A DNA stretch of 8,829 nt, from contig JABFSV010000331.1 of NCBI GenBank assembly GCA_013140405.1, positions 1 to 8,829 of the forward strand. Reading direction: 5' to 3'. Of this stretch, positions 7,979 through 8,829 are shown piece after piece. The notes under the pieces are model-generated. The model was not told the origin of the DNA and ran no database searches. It saw nothing but the letters and a program-made list of their open reading frames with translations. Within the stretch, counting starts at the first letter, position 1. Every line of letters begins with the position of its first letter. Source of the DNA: Methyloglobulus sp. Lineage in GTDB: Bacteria > Pseudomonadota > Gammaproteobacteria > Methylococcales > Methylomonadaceae. The position numbers and the translations under genes were made by a program.

Positions 7979-8829
7979 TCAGGTTAAGGTGTTGATAAAG
8001 TTTTTAATTCGATGGGCGGCTTCTATGCAGTCTGCCAAAGGCGCAACCAAGGCAATTCGTACGTGGTTTTGACCGGGGTTGATGCCATCGAATTCACGCG
8101 ACAAGTAACTGCCAGGCAATACTGTGATATTTTCCTGGGCAAAAAGCTGTTGGGCAAATTCAGTGTCGGCAGTTGCTCCAGGCAACTTGCCGCACTTCCT
8201 CCATCCTTGGAGGTCGTCAAAAAACTCCCTCAATCCCCCTTTTTCAAAGGGGGAAGCCGTAGGCAAGGGGATTTTCAACCACACATAAAAACTGGCTGCG
8301 GGTTTTTGAATGTCGCAAACGTCGCTCAGAATATCGATAAAAGCAGCAAATTTGGCGCGGTACAATTCACGGTTTTCGATGACGTGGACTTCATCCTGCC
8401 AAGCAAGGATACTGGCTTGTTGCGTGGGCAAAGGCATGGCGCAACCTTGGTAAGTACGGTATTGGAAATAAGATTGTAAAACTTCCGAATCACCTGCAAC
8501 AAAGCCGGAACGCAAGCCCGGTGCATTAGACCGCTTGGATAAGCTATGGAAAACTAGGCAACGCTTGAATGCCGTGTTACCCATTGCGTAAGCAGTTTGC
8601 AGTAACCCTACAGGCGGATTGTTCTCGTCATCATAAAGCTCGCTATAACATTCATCCGAAGCAATCACGAAATCATATTTTTCCGCCAGATGGATCAACT
8701 TCTCCTGACTAGCTTGCGACATCACTGCACCGCTGGGGTTGCCCGGCGAGCAGATATAAATCACACAACAGCGTTGCCAGATGCTTTCGGGTACGGAATC
8801 AAAATCCGGCAAATAGCCCGAAGATTCGG
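7979..8829 (-). CDS. dapC: N-succinyldiaminopimelate aminotransferase DapC, N-terminus beyond right edge
   Basis: This is a fold-type I PLP aminotransferase that converts N-succinyl-2-amino-6-oxopimelate and glutamate to succinyl-diaminopimelate. About 282 residues are visible from the right edge, against roughly 400 for the family, so the first third is missing. The frame is open to base 8829 ([14 protein letters not shown] at the edge). Landmarks are [10 protein letters not shown], the cofactor-ring Asp and Tyr in [10 protein letters not shown], the Schiff-base lysine in [17 protein letters not shown] (codon 8536-8534) and the substrate-binding Arg in [11 protein letters not shown] segment unlike the family interrupts the C-terminal domain between FYVWLKIP and DTEFAQQLF. 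It is about 27-31 residues long, includes [12 protein letters not shown], and is encoded by a palindrome-rich repeat, but the frame is preserved with no stop. Placement next to dapD separates DapC from the very similar ArgD-type enzymes. Function is probably retained, because the insert falls in a likely surface loop. Confidence 0.94.
   Translation of the reverse strand, partial: ESSGYLPDFDSVPESIWQRCCVIYICSPGNPSGAVMSQASQEKLIHLAEKYDFVIASDECYSELYDDENNPPVGLLQTAYAMGNTAFKRCLVFHSLSKRSNAPGLRSGFVAGDSEVLQSYFQYRTYQGCAMPLPTQQASILAWQDEVHVIENRELYRAKFAAFIDILSDVCDIQKPAASFYVWLKIPLPTASPFEKGGLREFFDDLQGWRKCGKLPGATADTEFAQQLFAQENITVLPGSYLSREFDGINPGQNHVRIALVAPLADCIEAAHRIKNFINTLT
8171..8187. repeat. Short inverted repeat in the dapC insert region
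   Basis: AGTTGC (8171-8176) and GCAACT (8182-8187) are perfect complements with a 5-base loop. It overlaps one copy of the AGGCAA direct repeat and encodes part of LPGATA at the edge of the extra dapC segment. It may belong to the same element. Confidence 0.5.
8180..8273 (-). repeat. Palindromic REP/MITE-like element inserted in frame in dapC
   Basis: The core is a perfect 9-base inverted repeat, TCCCCCTTT (8234-8242) and AAAGGGGGA (8246-8254), with a 3-base loop. Around it are GCC-GTA-GGC (8256-8264) and the outer pair AATCCCC (8232-8238) / GGGGATT (8267-8273). A six-base direct repeat AGGCAA at 8180-8185 and 8261-8266 is spaced exactly 81 bases (27 codons) apart and could be a target duplication flanking the insert. 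The borders are uncertain: the outer inverted repeat would extend past one copy of the direct repeat. The core resembles C5T/AG5 palindromes that I recall as dispersed repeats in several bacterial genomes. It encodes SPFEKGG in dapC. Confidence 0.65.
8198..8213. repeat. Short inverted repeat inside the dapC insert
   Basis: CCTCCA (8198-8203) and TGGAGG (8208-8213) are perfect complements with a 4-base loop. It lies between the AGTTGC hairpin and the C5T3 hairpin, giving three consecutive hairpins within about 85 bases of coding sequence. Confidence 0.5.

Noticed and set aside
8180..8273. Frameshifted or broken dapC
   Set aside because: The frame stays open through the extra segment, and conserved blocks on both sides are in the same frame.
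8012..8479. 155-codon open frame on the plus strand opposite dapC
   Set aside because: Antisense shadow of conserved aminotransferase sequence; it is partly kept open by the palindromic repeat, which reads as SPFFKGG on this strand.

Overview
The window looks like chromosomal DNA of a gammaproteobacterium. DapE, DapD and the YffB-type protein read like close relatives of the enterobacterial versions. The dapC-dapD-yffB-dapE order is the succinylase lysine/diaminopimelate cluster seen in that class, and the multidomain phosphorelay and cyclic-di-GMP genes fit too. I cannot name the genus from sequence alone; a sulfur oxidiser or methanotroph-like lineage is only a guess.

Region 1 (1-3789, + strand) is a signalling pair. 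The first gene is the C-terminal 665 codons of a hybrid sensor kinase (HisKA, HATPase, REC, REC, HPt) whose sensor part lies left of the window. It is followed 33 bases later by a response regulator with REC-GGDEF-EAL domains. Together they suggest a His-Asp-His-Asp relay ending in cyclic-di-GMP turnover. By eye the first gene is clearly the most GC-rich part of the window.

Region 2 (3790-3814) is a short inverted repeat between convergent genes and is a candidate weak bidirectional terminator.

Region 3 (3814-8829, - strand) is one gene train. In transcription order it reads dapC (partial, N-terminus beyond the right edge), dapD, a HipA-like kinase gene, a DUF3037 gene, a small acidic unknown gene, yffB and dapE. 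DapD, DapC and DapE catalyse three successive steps of the succinylated branch toward meso-diaminopimelate and lysine. Inside this housekeeping cluster sits an AT-rich two-gene cassette: a stand-alone HipA-like kinase and a DUF3037 protein joined by an ATGA stop/start overlap. This cassette is the best candidate for an accessory, little-described system.

A second unusual feature lies in dapC. A palindrome-rich segment (about 8165-8275) adds roughly 27-31 codons in frame, in a loop before the C-terminal part of the aminotransferase. It resembles a REP/MITE-like dispersed repeat that has become part of a protein. No rRNA, tRNA, CRISPR array, transposase or integrase was seen, and no non-coding stretch exceeds 300 bases.
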